IMG/VR virus record: IMGVR_UViG_3300007344_000231
Coordinates: 1 to 24,508 of that record
DNA: 24,508 nt
Reading direction: 5' to 3' (one strand)
From: a virus
The notes beneath the pieces are model-generated. The model made no database searches and was not told where the DNA came from. It saw only the letters and a list, made by a program, of their open reading frames with translations. Each line of letters begins with the position of its first letter. The stretch's first letter is position 1. The position numbers and the translations under genes are program-made. This document shows, piece by piece, positions 1 through 7,400 of the stretch.

Positions 1-996
1 CAGCTGTTGCCAGGAATACGTGGTGTACCCATTGAACGTTGGCGGTGTGCCGAAGCTGACGCTTTCCCCGAACCCAAGCTCCTGAACAATGCCCGGCTCT
101 ACCCGGTCAATGAGCGGTGGCTTCTTGCCGCCAGGTGTACTGGTGTTTTCGTCCTTGGTGACGAACGCGGCGAAGCAGGAGGCGATCTTCGCCTGCTCCA
201 TCACCGCATCTTCCATTTCGTCGAAGTTGCGCATTCGCTGGATGACAGGTGCCAGCCAGCTATAGCCGCGAGCTTGGCCTGGGCGTTTGCGGAGGAAGAC
301 GTGAATCACATCCTCGGCGGGCACCCGGCGCGATTGCAGGGAGCCCCACACAGCGTTCGCACCAGGATGCTCATCGAACAACCAGTACGCGACGCGGCGG
401 CCGAGGGCGTCGAACTCTACGCCCTGAATAATCCGGTTGAGCCCGACAATGTCCGCCTTAGACTCATCGAGAAAGTCAGCCTCAAGCACTTGCAACTGGA
501 CCGGGACCGGCAAGCCGTCAGAACTGAAGCGCCGGCGCCGGCGAACCAAGCACTCACCGCTTTCTGCAACGGCCTCCATGATCATGTGCTGCAGGCCGTA
601 GAAATTATCCAGCCCGTCAGCATCACAAACGGTGGTCTCGGCCCAGGCCTTCCACAGATCCATAAGCCGTAGTCCATCGCGATCCCGCTTCGCCAACGGC
701 AACGGCACAATGCCAGCGCCTACAGCGTTGTCAGCAATGCCCGTGATTCCGCGCTCGCCGAAAGGATTGTTGCGCCGCTGGTCACGAGCGCGGTTGCGTA
801 GCTTTGCCAGGGCCGGAGCGTTCTCAACGTTCGCATCGGCACCGGTGGCCCGCCATCCATCATTGCGCCGGCCGCCTGCTGCGCCCTCAAACCGCCGCTC
901 GATCATCTTGAGCGCCATGTCCGTACGCGCCTTTTTCAGCCGCATCTCGGAGCGCTTCGCCGCATACCCAGGGAACAAGCTATCGAGCATGCTCAT
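1..996 (-). CDS. Phage portal protein, lambda gpB-like (C-terminus cut by window edge)
   Basis: The portal forms the dodecameric ring at one capsid vertex through which terminase pumps DNA and to which the head-tail connector binds. The 332 visible codons stay open to base 1, so the 3' end is outside the window. The N-terminus is basic and is followed by the lambda-portal pattern: a RNRARDQRRNNPFGERGI segment, NAVGAGI, a WAET acidic stretch, ESGECLVRRR, the LEADFLD turn and GVEFDALGRRVAYWLF. This points to the lambda portal family (PF05136) rather than HK97 or SPP1 types. The chosen ATG at 996 overlaps the gpW stop by 4 bp (ATGA); a second ATG two codons later is possible. It lies downstream of terminase and gpW exactly as in lambda (A-W-B). 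Confidence 0.9.
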   Translation of the reverse strand, partial: MSMLDSLFPGYAAKRSEMRLKKARTDMALKMIERRFEGAAGGRRNDGWRATGADANVENAPALAKLRNRARDQRRNNPFGERGITGIADNAVGAGIVPLPLAKRDRDGLRLMDLWKAWAETTVCDADGLDNFYGLQHMIMEAVAESGECLVRRRRRFSSDGLPVPVQLQVLEADFLDESKADIVGLNRIIQGVEFDALGRRVAYWLFDEHPGANAVWGSLQSRRVPAEDVIHVFLRKRPGQARGYSWLAPVIQRMRNFDEMEDAVMEQAKIASCFAAFVTKDENTSTPGGKKPPLIDRVEPGIVQELGFGESVSFGTPPTFNGYTTYSWQQL

Positions 997-1202
997 GGGC
1001 AATATCCTTTGGAGAATGAGGTGTAACGGCGCCCGCCGTCGTTGCAGGCGTTCAGCCCCAGTTCGGTGGCCATGTGCTTGAGGATCCGCATCATCTCGTC
1101 GAGTGACCGATAGGTGACGCTCTTGTCGGCGTACCGGACCGACAACGCCCCTTCAGCGATTGCCGCCTGCAGGGCGTTGTATTGCTCGATCGTGTAGGCC
1201 AT
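993..1202 (-). CDS. gpW-like head-tail joining protein
   Basis: This 69-residue protein matches lambda gpW (PF02831) in length and sequence character: it starts MAYTIEQYNALQAAIAEGA, continues with V-Y-ADKSVTYRSLDEM, and ends in a short polar tail. GpW plugs the portal after packaging so that tails can attach. It sits between terminase large subunit and portal, the lambda order, and shares 4 bp with the portal start, indicating translational coupling. Its ATG overlaps the terminase stop region by one base. Confidence 0.88.
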   Translation of the reverse strand: MAYTIEQYNALQAAIAEGALSVRYADKSVTYRSLDEMMRILKHMATELGLNACNDGGRRYTSFSKGYCP

Positions 1203-3148
1203 CAGTTTTTATTCCAGTGAGAGGATTTCTTGCGCGGCCGTTCTTCGGCATCCGGTTCGTTGCCCCCAGTGACAGCAGCAACCAACAGATCGAGGTCGAG
1301 CCCGAACCGCTGCTGGCAGATGCGCAGTGCGGCGAGCGCGTACACGAAGCAGTCGAGGGCCTCGTTTCGGCGGCCACCACTGTCCCAGCGCATCACGCGC
1401 TTGCCTTTGGATATGGCTGCCTTTTTCTTTTCTGAGGTGAGTTGCTTGACCTCCGACTCATCGCAGATCGTGTCATTTGCCGGAAGGTGAACAACACCTG
1501 GCTGAGACACGCCTGCCTGTGAGGCAGCTGTATCGACAGGAAGCACCATGCGGCTGTAAAGCAACTCTTTCGCGTTGTCGGTGCCCACCTCGGTGAGGAA
1601 GACCTTGTGCACCTTGTTCTTCGTGCGCGGGAAGTTCGCGATCGGCTTGCCGTAGATGGTCGCACCACGGATTGGCACGACCCAGTGCACGCCATGCTTA
1701 CGGCTTTCGGCGTACACCTCGTCGGCATAGTGGCCGCCGGCGTCCCACGTCCAGCGCTCAACCTTCATGACGGTGCCGTCAACCCGGGTGAATTGCCGGT
1801 GCAACTCCAGCCCCACCTTGCGGCGAAGCTCTTCGCTGGCCGGGTCGCCCATCAGAATGAAGCGATGGACCAGCCATGCCTCCTCGCCTGGGCCGAATGC
1901 CCAGACACGCCCCTCGAAACGGTCGTCCTGGGTATCGATGCCACCAACAAGAACAAGGCCAAGGGCCGGGACCTGCGGATAGACTTCGCGGCGCCCGTAC
2001 AGAACTTCGGAGTCGAGCTTCTCGCCCTGGTCGTCGTCCCACGTTTCGCCGCGCGTGGTGTTCATGAAGGTGATCAGCTTTGAGACATCGCCTTTCACCT
2101 TCAGCCATTCTTCCGCCAGGCTGAGCCAGGTACTCCAGGTGCTGTAAATCGCCCAGATGCTGAAGCTGACGGAGCGCGGTGTGCGCATGATTTCGCCGTC
2201 AACCCCAAACCAGTCCATCCCGTCACGGGTCCATATGCCGGTGTGCTCGCAGATCCAGCGACCGGTCTTCGACGCCTCGACCATCTCGTTGTGCCATATC
2301 ACGCAAGCTGCGTGCTCGCACAAGTACCAAGCTTTTTCAGCCTCGCCGAGTGCGTTCTTTTCCCACTTCAGGCCGAATTCGCAATCCTTGCCACCCCACT
2401 TGAGCGTCTGCTCTTGGTGGCAGTGCAGGCAGTCGATGTGAAACTTCAGCAGGTATGGCGACTCCTCGACCGCCTTGGTGATCTGGCAGGAGCCGACACG
2501 CTTTGGCGTTGAGCCACGAATCGACTTAGGGTAGATCGCACCATTGAGGCGCTTGTCACCCAGGGTGATCGGCGAGCCCTCACCTTCGACGCTCTCGTCG
2601 AAGTTGGACAACTCGTCGTAGATCACCTCGTCGGCTGACTTCTCGCGGTAGTTGCGCGAAGCCTTGCCGCCCCGGATCCAGAGTGTCCGGCGGTTGGCGA
2701 ATATCTTCTGGTCGAGCGTGTTGTCGCTGTGCTTGCGGCCGAACCACGGCGCCAGGTCACCCACCGCAGGTACGTCGCGGATCATGCCGTTGACGTGGCT
2801 CTTGCTGATGTCCTCGGCGTCCGGGTCGGTCGGACTCCACATCATCACGTTGCGGCGCTTGTGCTGAATCTTGTAACCGATGTTCGCCATCAACAGCTTC
2901 GTGTAGCCGATTCGCGCCGACTTGATGAAGTTGACCACGTTGATCAGGTCGTTGCCCATGCTGTTCAGGATTGCAACCTGGAACGGCTCGGTCGTCCACT
3001 TGCCCTCGTTGTAGGAGGACTCAGCCGACATGTAGAAATTCTTGTCCGCCCACTCGACGGCGGTTTGCGGGGGTTCTTTGTAAAGCGCCTGGAGTCCTAG
3101 CTTGATCGACTTGCGCAGATCATTCAGCCACGGACTCAGCGTACTCAT
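1202..3148 (-). CDS. Terminase large subunit, lambda gpA family
   Basis: The 648-residue ATPase-nuclease cuts concatemers at cos and drives DNA into the prohead. Length is close to lambda gpA (641). The ATPase half has a degenerate Walker A segment KSARIGYTK (residues 76-84), as is usual in the gpA family, and a Walker B VIYDE (175-179). A Cys pair CLHC (240-243) and CEHAAC (277-282) looks like a zinc knuckle. The nuclease half begins at VGGIDTQDDR with Asp405 and Asp408 or 409 as likely metal ligands, followed by W-DAGGHYADEVY and a C-terminal RRNEALDCFVYALAA motif. The tail is basic. It overlaps the small subunit by 29 bp. It belongs to PF05876 with high confidence. Confidence 0.95.
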   Translation of the reverse strand: MSTLSPWLNDLRKSIKLGLQALYKEPPQTAVEWADKNFYMSAESSYNEGKWTTEPFQVAILNSMGNDLINVVNFIKSARIGYTKLLMANIGYKIQHKRRNVMMWSPTDPDAEDISKSHVNGMIRDVPAVGDLAPWFGRKHSDNTLDQKIFANRRTLWIRGGKASRNYREKSADEVIYDELSNFDESVEGEGSPITLGDKRLNGAIYPKSIRGSTPKRVGSCQITKAVEESPYLLKFHIDCLHCHQEQTLKWGGKDCEFGLKWEKNALGEAEKAWYLCEHAACVIWHNEMVEASKTGRWICEHTGIWTRDGMDWFGVDGEIMRTPRSVSFSIWAIYSTWSTWLSLAEEWLKVKGDVSKLITFMNTTRGETWDDDQGEKLDSEVLYGRREVYPQVPALGLVLVGGIDTQDDRFEGRVWAFGPGEEAWLVHRFILMGDPASEELRRKVGLELHRQFTRVDGTVMKVERWTWDAGGHYADEVYAESRKHGVHWVVPIRGATIYGKPIANFPRTKNKVHKVFLTEVGTDNAKELLYSRMVLPVDTAASQAGVSQPGVVHLPANDTICDESEVKQLTSEKKKAAISKGKRVMRWDSGGRRNEALDCFVYALAALRICQQRFGLDLDLLVAAVTGGNEPDAEERPRKKSSHWNKN

Positions 3149-3665
3149 CTAATAATTCCGGAAGTTGCTCGCCAAAGCTGGCGGCAATATTTCGAGCAAG
3201 CGCAATCTCCCGCTCGACCGACTCGATGATGCGAGGGTCAACCTCCGGGTGGCGTCGAGTGACGGTCTTGCCGACGGTGTCCAGTTTCGAGCCGATCTGA
3301 GCGGCGATTTTTGCCAGGGCAAATGTAGCGAATGGAACGGGCACGAGCTGCTTGTCCAGCACCAGGTTCTTCTTCTCCTGGGCAATGCGCTGAGCGGCGG
3401 TGAGGCCGCGGCGCTCTTCGAGCAGCTTGTACTCGATCAGCGGATCGAGACCTTCGGTTCCATCCCCCGCCGGTTGTTGTTTCCGCTGCGCGTGTTCAAC
3501 GCGGTTTTCCACCACGTTCTGTACGGTGTAGAACGCCTCTCGACCGATGCGTGCGACGGGCGCAACTCCCCATTTGTCAAAGGCTTGCGGGGAAATCCCG
3601 AGGCTCGAAGCCATCTCGGATTTGTTCAACCACCCGCGCTGTTTGGTTGTTTCGTTTTTGGCCAT
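3120..3665 (-). CDS. Terminase small subunit, Nu1-like
   Basis: The N-terminal part (MAKNETTKQRGWLNKSEM, then ASSLGISPQAFDKWGVAPVAR) is a winged-helix DNA-binding domain like lambda Nu1, which recognises cos. The middle is charged and helical (EERRGLTAAQRIAQEKKN), and the C-terminus, which should bind the large subunit, ends in an acidic helix. I used the ATG at 3665, giving 181 residues as in lambda Nu1; an upstream in-frame ATG at 3704 would add 13 residues. Neither start has a good Shine-Dalgarno. The 3' end overlaps the large subunit gene by 29 bp. Confidence 0.85.
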   Translation of the reverse strand: MAKNETTKQRGWLNKSEMASSLGISPQAFDKWGVAPVARIGREAFYTVQNVVENRVEHAQRKQQPAGDGTEGLDPLIEYKLLEERRGLTAAQRIAQEKKNLVLDKQLVPVPFATFALAKIAAQIGSKLDTVGKTVTRRHPEVDPRIIESVEREIALARNIAASFGEQLPELLDEYAESVAE

Positions 3666-3699
3666 GATTAAACAACAACCAACCGTGGGAAAAAGGTCA

Positions 3700-3816
3700 T
3701 ACATATTTGGCGCGCGGGGCCCGAATTACCCGCATGGGGCTGGGGGCCGGGGAAGGACCCAAAGGGGGGGTGGGTGCACCATCCAGGGGCGCCCACCGCC
3801 GTCCATTCAAGAACTC
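3700..3816. other. Candidate cos region (packaging site)
   Basis: The only sizeable gap in the late operon lies just upstream of the terminase small subunit, where lambda-like phages keep cos. It is unusually G-rich on the plus strand, with runs of five to seven G at 3741-3770. It carries dyads: GCGGGG at 3714-3719 with CCCGC at 3729-3733, GGTGCACC at 3773-3780, and TGGG and CCCA arms around 3771-3795. Position is the main evidence. The nick site cannot be read from sequence alone. Confidence 0.4.
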
Positions 3817-4557
3817 CTATCGTTTCGTCGCCAGTGCCGTGTCCATTGCGCTTTGGAACTCACGAACCCTGTTCGCTTTCACGATGTTGTCGGCGATCTT
3901 GTAGAACGGGAGGATGACTCGGTAGCCAGGCTCCCCATCACTGAAGATGAACACCGGCCGAACCGCATCACCCCACGCCGTCTTCTTCCGCTCCCACACA
4001 CCCTGAGTGCCGTCGACTTCGCCGGCGAAATACTTCTGGGCATTGCCCTTACGCTTACTGCGTTTGCTGCCTGTGGCGTTGGCCTGCACACCACTGACTG
4101 TCTCGGCCGCACCAAGGCCCGACAGGATCTTCATGATCGTGCCGCGCGGTACGTTACCGAACTGATTGAGTGCTGATGCTGCTGGAAGTGCGTACTGCCC
4201 AGGCTTCATGATCCCTTTTGCGATCAATGCTTTCTCGAACCGCTTATGAGGTCGGCGACCACCCTTCACTGCCTGCTGCAGGTAGGTGTCAGCCGGAACG
4301 CCTGATGTCCATGCGTCCTTGAAGAACGTGCGGGCTTCTGGCTTACCAGGCTTTGCAGGCTTCACGTAAAGACTATTCAGGGTCGTTGTAGTAGGCCTAT
4401 CAATGCGGGCCTTCAATACCGACAACTCCCCCTTCTTAACCAGCACAGCCAGGCGCGTAGCCATCAACGCAAAGGCGAAGGGCAGTTGCTTTTCACCAAC
4501 CGTGCGCAACGCCTTCGATAGCTCTTCGATATTGGTTCGAGCGTCGATCTGAAGCAT
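3817..4557 (-). CDS. Phage protein of unknown function between lysis genes and terminase
   Basis: This is a 246-residue, basic, soluble protein with no signal peptide or membrane segment. It has a Pro/Lys-rich middle (VKPAKPGKPEARTFFKDAW), a Lys/Arg-rich linker near residue 165 (GSKRSKRKG) and a C-terminus reading GYRVILPFYKIADNIV then EFQSAMDTALATK. That C-terminal pattern resembles minor tail or tail-completion proteins (gpZ or HK97 gp10 type), but I cannot confirm a family. The gene lies downstream of Rz1 and upstream of the candidate cos, in the late transcript. Its distinct position outside the head-tail block is common in Pseudomonas lambdoid prophages. Confidence 0.6.
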   Translation of the reverse strand: MLQIDARTNIEELSKALRTVGEKQLPFAFALMATRLAVLVKKGELSVLKARIDRPTTTTLNSLYVKPAKPGKPEARTFFKDAWTSGVPADTYLQQAVKGGRRPHKRFEKALIAKGIMKPGQYALPAASALNQFGNVPRGTIMKILSGLGAAETVSGVQANATGSKRSKRKGNAQKYFAGEVDGTQGVWERKKTAWGDAVRPVFIFSDGEPGYRVILPFYKIADNIVKANRVREFQSAMDTALATKR

Positions 4558-4576
4558 CTGAGGTCACCGTGGCTGA

Positions 4577-4849
4577 CTACTTGCTCTGGCTGCGCTTGAT
4601 CTGGGCGTCTACCTGGTCAGCGCACGTGTCGAGCAGGTTGATTGCCCTGTCCTTCAGCTCCCACACATCGCCATTCAGGCGAAGGTCGGCGGGATCCTCA
4701 TCAACTCGTTCGCACGGGATCAGTTCAGGGGCTTCCAGCCTTACGGCCTGGGTCTTTGTCACTACTACCGGCTTTGCCGCGCAGGCCGTCAGGCAGAGGC
4801 TGAGCAGCCCAATCACGAACAGGCTTGCTGTTGCGTTTGAGGTCTTCAA
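4577..4849 (-). CDS. Rz1-like outer-membrane spanin lipoprotein (TTG start)
   Basis: Rz1 is the outer-membrane half of the spanin complex that fuses the two membranes at lysis. The 90-residue reading frame starts inside Rz in another frame. It has a hydrophobic signal segment (SLFVIGLLSLCLTAC) ending in a lipobox LTAC with lipidated Cys23. The mature chain is longer and less proline-rich than lambda Rz1. I chose the TTG at 4849 because GGAGAAG lies about 5 nt upstream and it places the signal sequence at the very N-terminus; the same frame upstream is Rz shadow with no signal peptide logic. It extends past the Rz stop by about 150 bp. Confidence 0.75.
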   Translation of the reverse strand: MKTSNATASLFVIGLLSLCLTACAAKPVVVTKTQAVRLEAPELIPCERVDEDPADLRLNGDVWELKDRAINLLDTCADQVDAQIKRSQSK

Positions 4850-5111
4850 AGTTCTTCTCCGCCTTTTTCGCTTTGTCCTGGCTGGCCTTGAGGCGCTTTG
4901 CCAGGTCGGCCTGGTATTCGGCATTGCGCTTTGCTTCAGCTCGCAGGGTGGTGATGGTGGCCTGGCTCTCGGTATTGGCCTTGATGGCGTCATCCTTGGC
5001 CTGGGTCTCAACCCGCTTCTCTTCGCGAAGGTCCTCAACCCGCAGTTGCTGAATGCCAACCAACAGAAGGCCCACCAGCGCGATGATGATTGCCGCAGCG
5101 ATCGCCTTCAT
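4725..5111 (-). CDS. Rz-like inner-membrane spanin
   Basis: The 128-residue protein has an N-terminal inner-membrane anchor (KAIAAAIIIALVGLLLVGI, residues 2-20). A long charged periplasmic coiled coil (22-92) follows, and then the NSKPVRDWAAQPLPDGLRG tail typical of Rz-type spanins (DUF2514/Rz group). It pairs with the overlapping Rz1 lipoprotein to disrupt the outer membrane. The ATG at 5111 overlaps the holin stop by 4 bp, which fixes the start; a longer upstream reading frame is the holin's shadow. Confidence 0.85.
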   Translation of the reverse strand: MKAIAAAIIIALVGLLLVGIQQLRVEDLREEKRVETQAKDDAIKANTESQATITTLRAEAKRNAEYQADLAKRLKASQDKAKKAEKNFEDLKRNSKPVRDWAAQPLPDGLRGKAGSSDKDPGRKAGSP

Positions 5112-5431
5112 GCCGAGTCCGCCTTTCTGCCCAGGAATCGGATGATCATGTCCCTGATCGCCGTTACGCCGATGAAGCCAATGGCACCACCAGCAGCAAC
5201 AGACAAGCTCGGCGGCCAGGTCATCCACTCGATAATGCTGCTGGCCGACAGGCTGAGAGCACCGCAAATCAGCGCCTCCAAAATGATCCGCCACTTGTTT
5301 GGCTCTTTGGCTTCGTACAGCACCCGAAGAAGAGTAATCGTGACGGCCATGATTGCGCCCTGCCATAGCGGGTTCGAGAGGGCTAGCCAGATCTGGGCCC
5401 ACGTGTCTGGCTTGTCTGGCATGGGTGGCAT
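5108..5431 (-). CDS. Holin, lambda-type phage_holin_3 family
   Basis: This 107-residue protein begins MPPMPDKPDTWAQIWLAL and has three hydrophobic segments near residues 24-38, 48-66 and 74-97, ending in a basic tail (IRFLGRKADSA). This matches the small Pseudomonas phage holins of PF05106. Holins permeabilise the inner membrane to start lysis. The ATG at 5431 has GGAGG 8 nt upstream, better than a start three codons later. It is translationally coupled to Rz. No endolysin gene lies between holin and Rz. Confidence 0.85.
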   Translation of the reverse strand: MPPMPDKPDTWAQIWLALSNPLWQGAIMAVTITLLRVLYEAKEPNKWRIILEALICGALSLSASSIIEWMTWPPSLSVAAGGAIGFIGVTAIRDMIIRFLGRKADSA

Positions 5432-5518
5432 CCGGATTGCCTCCCTCTCGGGGAGATTGATAAATCCGGCCCCATCAGCACTCCCGGCCATAGCAACGGG
5501 TGTGGTGGAGCCGAAAAC

Positions 5519-5545
5519 GAAAAAGCCCCGGCGGATGCCGAGGCT
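5519..5545 (-). terminator. Rho-independent terminator upstream of the lysis genes
   Basis: Read on the minus strand, AGCCTCGGC, a 4-nt loop, then GCCGGGGCT form a 9-bp stem with one G-U pair, followed by a T5-C-G-T4 tract. It ends transcripts coming from the moron and Q side before the holin, so late genes need read-through or antitermination. Confidence 0.8.
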
Positions 5546-5563
5546 ATATGAACTGTAGAAAGC

Positions 5564-5590
5564 AAAAAACCCAACTCATGGTCGGGCTTT
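5564..5590 (-). terminator. Second tandem terminator before lysis genes
   Basis: On the minus strand CCCGAC, a 5-nt loop and GTTGGG pair (one G-U) and run straight into six T. The stem can extend through AAAG with the T run. It lies about 20 bp upstream of the first terminator, giving a double stop. Confidence 0.7.
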
Positions 5591-5649
5591 GCTCGCGGAA
5601 AAACCGCAAAGTAACGAGAAATCTATATGCAGGGACCGGGGCTGTCAAC

Positions 5650-6405
5650 TCACTGGCTTGCTCTTTCTGCCGGTAACGACGATTGCCACATAGAGGCGGC
5701 CTTAAGCGGCCCCACTCGAAGCTGCATTAATGACCCCTCCAGAGACTTAAGCTCCGTCACACGAAACTTCGGCCCGACCTCAAATCCGTGCCTTTCACCA
5801 ATCAAAACTTGGTCACCGTAAAAGCCTAAAACTACATAATCGCCAGCTACCCAATAATAATCATTAGTTGACGCATATTTACTTCCCGCGGCGGAAAAGC
5901 ACAACAAAAAAAAGGCAGCCCCACATAGATAGTATATATACCGACTGGTCGCATGAAAGTTCTTGATAAATTGTTGTTCTTTTTCGTCATCCTGACCCAA
6001 ATCATTAGTAAACTCTATCGTGAACTGTTTAATAACCAGAGCAGAAAATATCCCGATAAAGATAAACACACCAAATATCCAACGCCACATAGGCGTCATC
6101 GACAGATTGAAAAGAATCAGAGCCCCATAGGTGAAGGCAGCAGCACCCAAAATCACCTTTCGTCGAGGCGAAGCGAACTGCACTCCCGAGATGATAACCA
6201 CCATCAGGAACGTGACCATTATTGCCGGATAAACTGTCTTTACGACAGGCAGAATCCCGAAAGAGGATATCTGCAGGAACTCAATAGGCGCTCCAAAAAA
6301 TATGAGTCGACCCATTTCATAGAATGCGAACAATACATAAGCCAGCGGGCCAAGCACCGCCGCAGCTGACAAAATGAAAGTCACGAGTTTTTTTCCATCC
6401 TGCAT
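5650..6405 (-). CDS. Polytopic membrane protein, probable moron
   Basis: I do not recognise this 251-residue protein. It has about five membrane helices: residues 8-30, 50-74, 84-101, 107-126 and 155-172. A soluble C-terminal domain of about 80 residues (YYWVAGDYVVLGFYGDQVLIGERHG) follows and may be periplasmic or cytoplasmic. The gene is clearly A+T-richer than its neighbours and sits between the Q-type antiterminator and the tandem terminators, a typical site for lysogenic-conversion cargo. AGGGAAAAGAA precedes the ATG. A role in superinfection exclusion is possible, but only by position. Confidence 0.7.
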   Translation of the reverse strand: MQDGKKLVTFILSAAAVLGPLAYVLFAFYEMGRLIFFGAPIEFLQISSFGILPVVKTVYPAIMVTFLMVVIISGVQFASPRRKVILGAAAFTYGALILFNLSMTPMWRWIFGVFIFIGIFSALVIKQFTIEFTNDLGQDDEKEQQFIKNFHATSRYIYYLCGAAFFLLCFSAAGSKYASTNDYYWVAGDYVVLGFYGDQVLIGERHGFEVGPKFRVTELKSLEGSLMQLRVGPLKAASMWQSSLPAERASQ

Positions 6406-6416
6406 TTCTTTTCCCT

Positions 6417-6445
6417 GAAATATTGGTGAATCTCTGACGAAGCAA
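6417..6445 (-). promoter_or_regulatory. Candidate promoter for the moron/late region
   Basis: On the minus strand TTGCTT and TATTTC are separated by 17 nt, directly downstream of the Q-like gene. This is where lambda has pR'. The -10 match is weak, so this is a suggestion. Confidence 0.3.
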
Positions 6446-6457
6446 CTTGGACTAAAT

Positions 6458-6811
6458 TTAGGCAGCGTGCCGCTTAGATTCTAGCGCGCCATCGACCCAA
6501 GCGACACCTGCCTTCCAAAGTTGGCGAGTCTTCTCTTCGCCGAAACCCAGCTTCTTGCCGACCTCCATAAGCGAAGTGTCGCGGGTGGTGTAGTACTTCA
6601 TCAGCACCTGACCGCATTCGGGATAGCGCTTGAGCAGCCGCCCCATCAATCCATCGATCATCAGCGCGTCGTCGTCGGTGATCATCGGCGAAAGGATGGT
6701 GTTTTCGCGAGAGGCGCAGCAGGACACACCCGAGCCTAGGACAACCCAGCGGCCCCAGTGCTCCAGCAGATCCTCGGCGGTACGTTCTTTGAAACTCGGT
6801 GTGAAGGCCAT
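6458..6811 (-). CDS. Q-like late antiterminator (Phage_antitermQ family)
   Basis: This 117-residue protein is the likely switch to late gene expression. Q proteins load on RNA polymerase near the late promoter and let it pass downstream terminators. The pattern fits the PF06530 type: an N-terminal LLEHWGRWV segment, a central ITDDDALMIDGLMGRLLKRYP, and an RNA polymerase sigma-like helix-turn-helix (DTSLMEVGKKLGFGEEKTRQLWKAGVAWVDGAL). The start has AGGGGAT upstream and follows the previous stop by three bases. Its position, last in the early operon and ahead of two strong terminators and the lysis genes, is that of lambda Q. Confidence 0.8.
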   Translation of the reverse strand: MAFTPSFKERTAEDLLEHWGRWVVLGSGVSCCASRENTILSPMITDDDALMIDGLMGRLLKRYPECGQVLMKYYTTRDTSLMEVGKKLGFGEEKTRQLWKAGVAWVDGALESKRHAA

Positions 6812-6814
6812 GGC

Positions 6815-7132
6815 TCAATCCCCTGTGAAGTTGGTGCCGCCGGCGCCGCGGCGGTTGTTTTCGTTGTATTGCGCTTCAGCACCGGAAGGCTTGAAGCAGT
6901 TGAATTTCTCTATCTGGTGCTCGGCAGCCTGGAGCCGAATGCTCAGCTGCGTCACCAGCACCGCCAGCGGCAGCGCCTCACCAGTTTCAGCGGTTACCCA
7001 CCCTGAGGCGTTGCACTGCACGCAGGCCAGGTCGTGGAAGACACCCTTGATCACCGCACGACCACGGCATGCCGGGCACTTGGCCAGGTCGAGCTGGGCG
7101 GCGCGGAATGCTGGGCCGTGTAACCTCTTCAT
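6815..7132 (-). CDS. Small zinc-ribbon phage protein
   Basis: The 105-residue protein has a four-cysteine zinc-binding site: CPAC at 19-22 and CVQC at 37-40, like a DnaJ-type or zinc-ribbon knuckle. A helical segment (LPLAVLVTQLSIRLQAAEHQIEKF) and a disordered Asn/Gly-rich tail follow. It overlaps the preceding gene by 4 bp and is followed by Q after three bases, so it belongs to the early operon. Similar small Cys4 proteins are common before Q in Pseudomonas lambdoids; the function is unknown to me. Confidence 0.75.
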   Translation of the reverse strand: MKRLHGPAFRAAQLDLAKCPACRGRAVIKGVFHDLACVQCNASGWVTAETGEALPLAVLVTQLSIRLQAAEHQIEKFNCFKPSGAEAQYNENNRRGAGGTNFTGD

Positions 7133-7398
7133 GCCTTCACCCAGCGGCGAACAACAAGCTCACACCCTGACATCAGCGCGACGCCGTTGCATTTACCGAC
7201 ATGCGACTTCCGAGACCTGCATCCGCAATGGCAAAGCTTGCGGGACTTCGGTACCAGCGCCTCCATATAGCGGATGTGCTCAGGCAGGCCGCCGACCTGG
7301 CCCCAGCCCTCCATTCCGCCGCGCATTGCAGCTGACCTCGCTGCTGGAGACAGCGAATTCAGGTCGGTCTGGGCGGGGTCACTGCTCTTTTTCATCAT
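7129..7398 (-). CDS. Small Cys-rich phage protein
   Basis: The 89-residue protein has a Ser/Ala-rich N-terminus and a compact Cys cluster at residues 56-79 (CHCGC, then HVGKC and GCE), which could bind zinc. The start is the first of two ATGs at 7398 with GCGAGG about 7 nt upstream. That ribosome binding site overlaps the stop of the internal recombinase. It is coupled to the next gene by ATGA. Function is not recognised. Confidence 0.65.
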   Translation of the reverse strand: MMKKSSDPAQTDLNSLSPAARSAAMRGGMEGWGQVGGLPEHIRYMEALVPKSRKLCHCGCRSRKSHVGKCNGVALMSGCELVVRRWVKA

Positions 7399-7400
7399 TT

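Noticed and set aside
4569-5558. Long plus-strand open frames opposite the lysis, terminase and portal genes
   Set aside because: They are antisense shadows in high-G+C DNA; the minus-strand frames carry the recognisable domains, overlaps and ribosome binding sites.
1-6811. Possibility that the mutS-linked element is an R- or F-type tailocin
   Set aside because: Terminase, gpW and portal genes are present and intact, which tailocins lack, and there is a full replication module. It is a phage genome.
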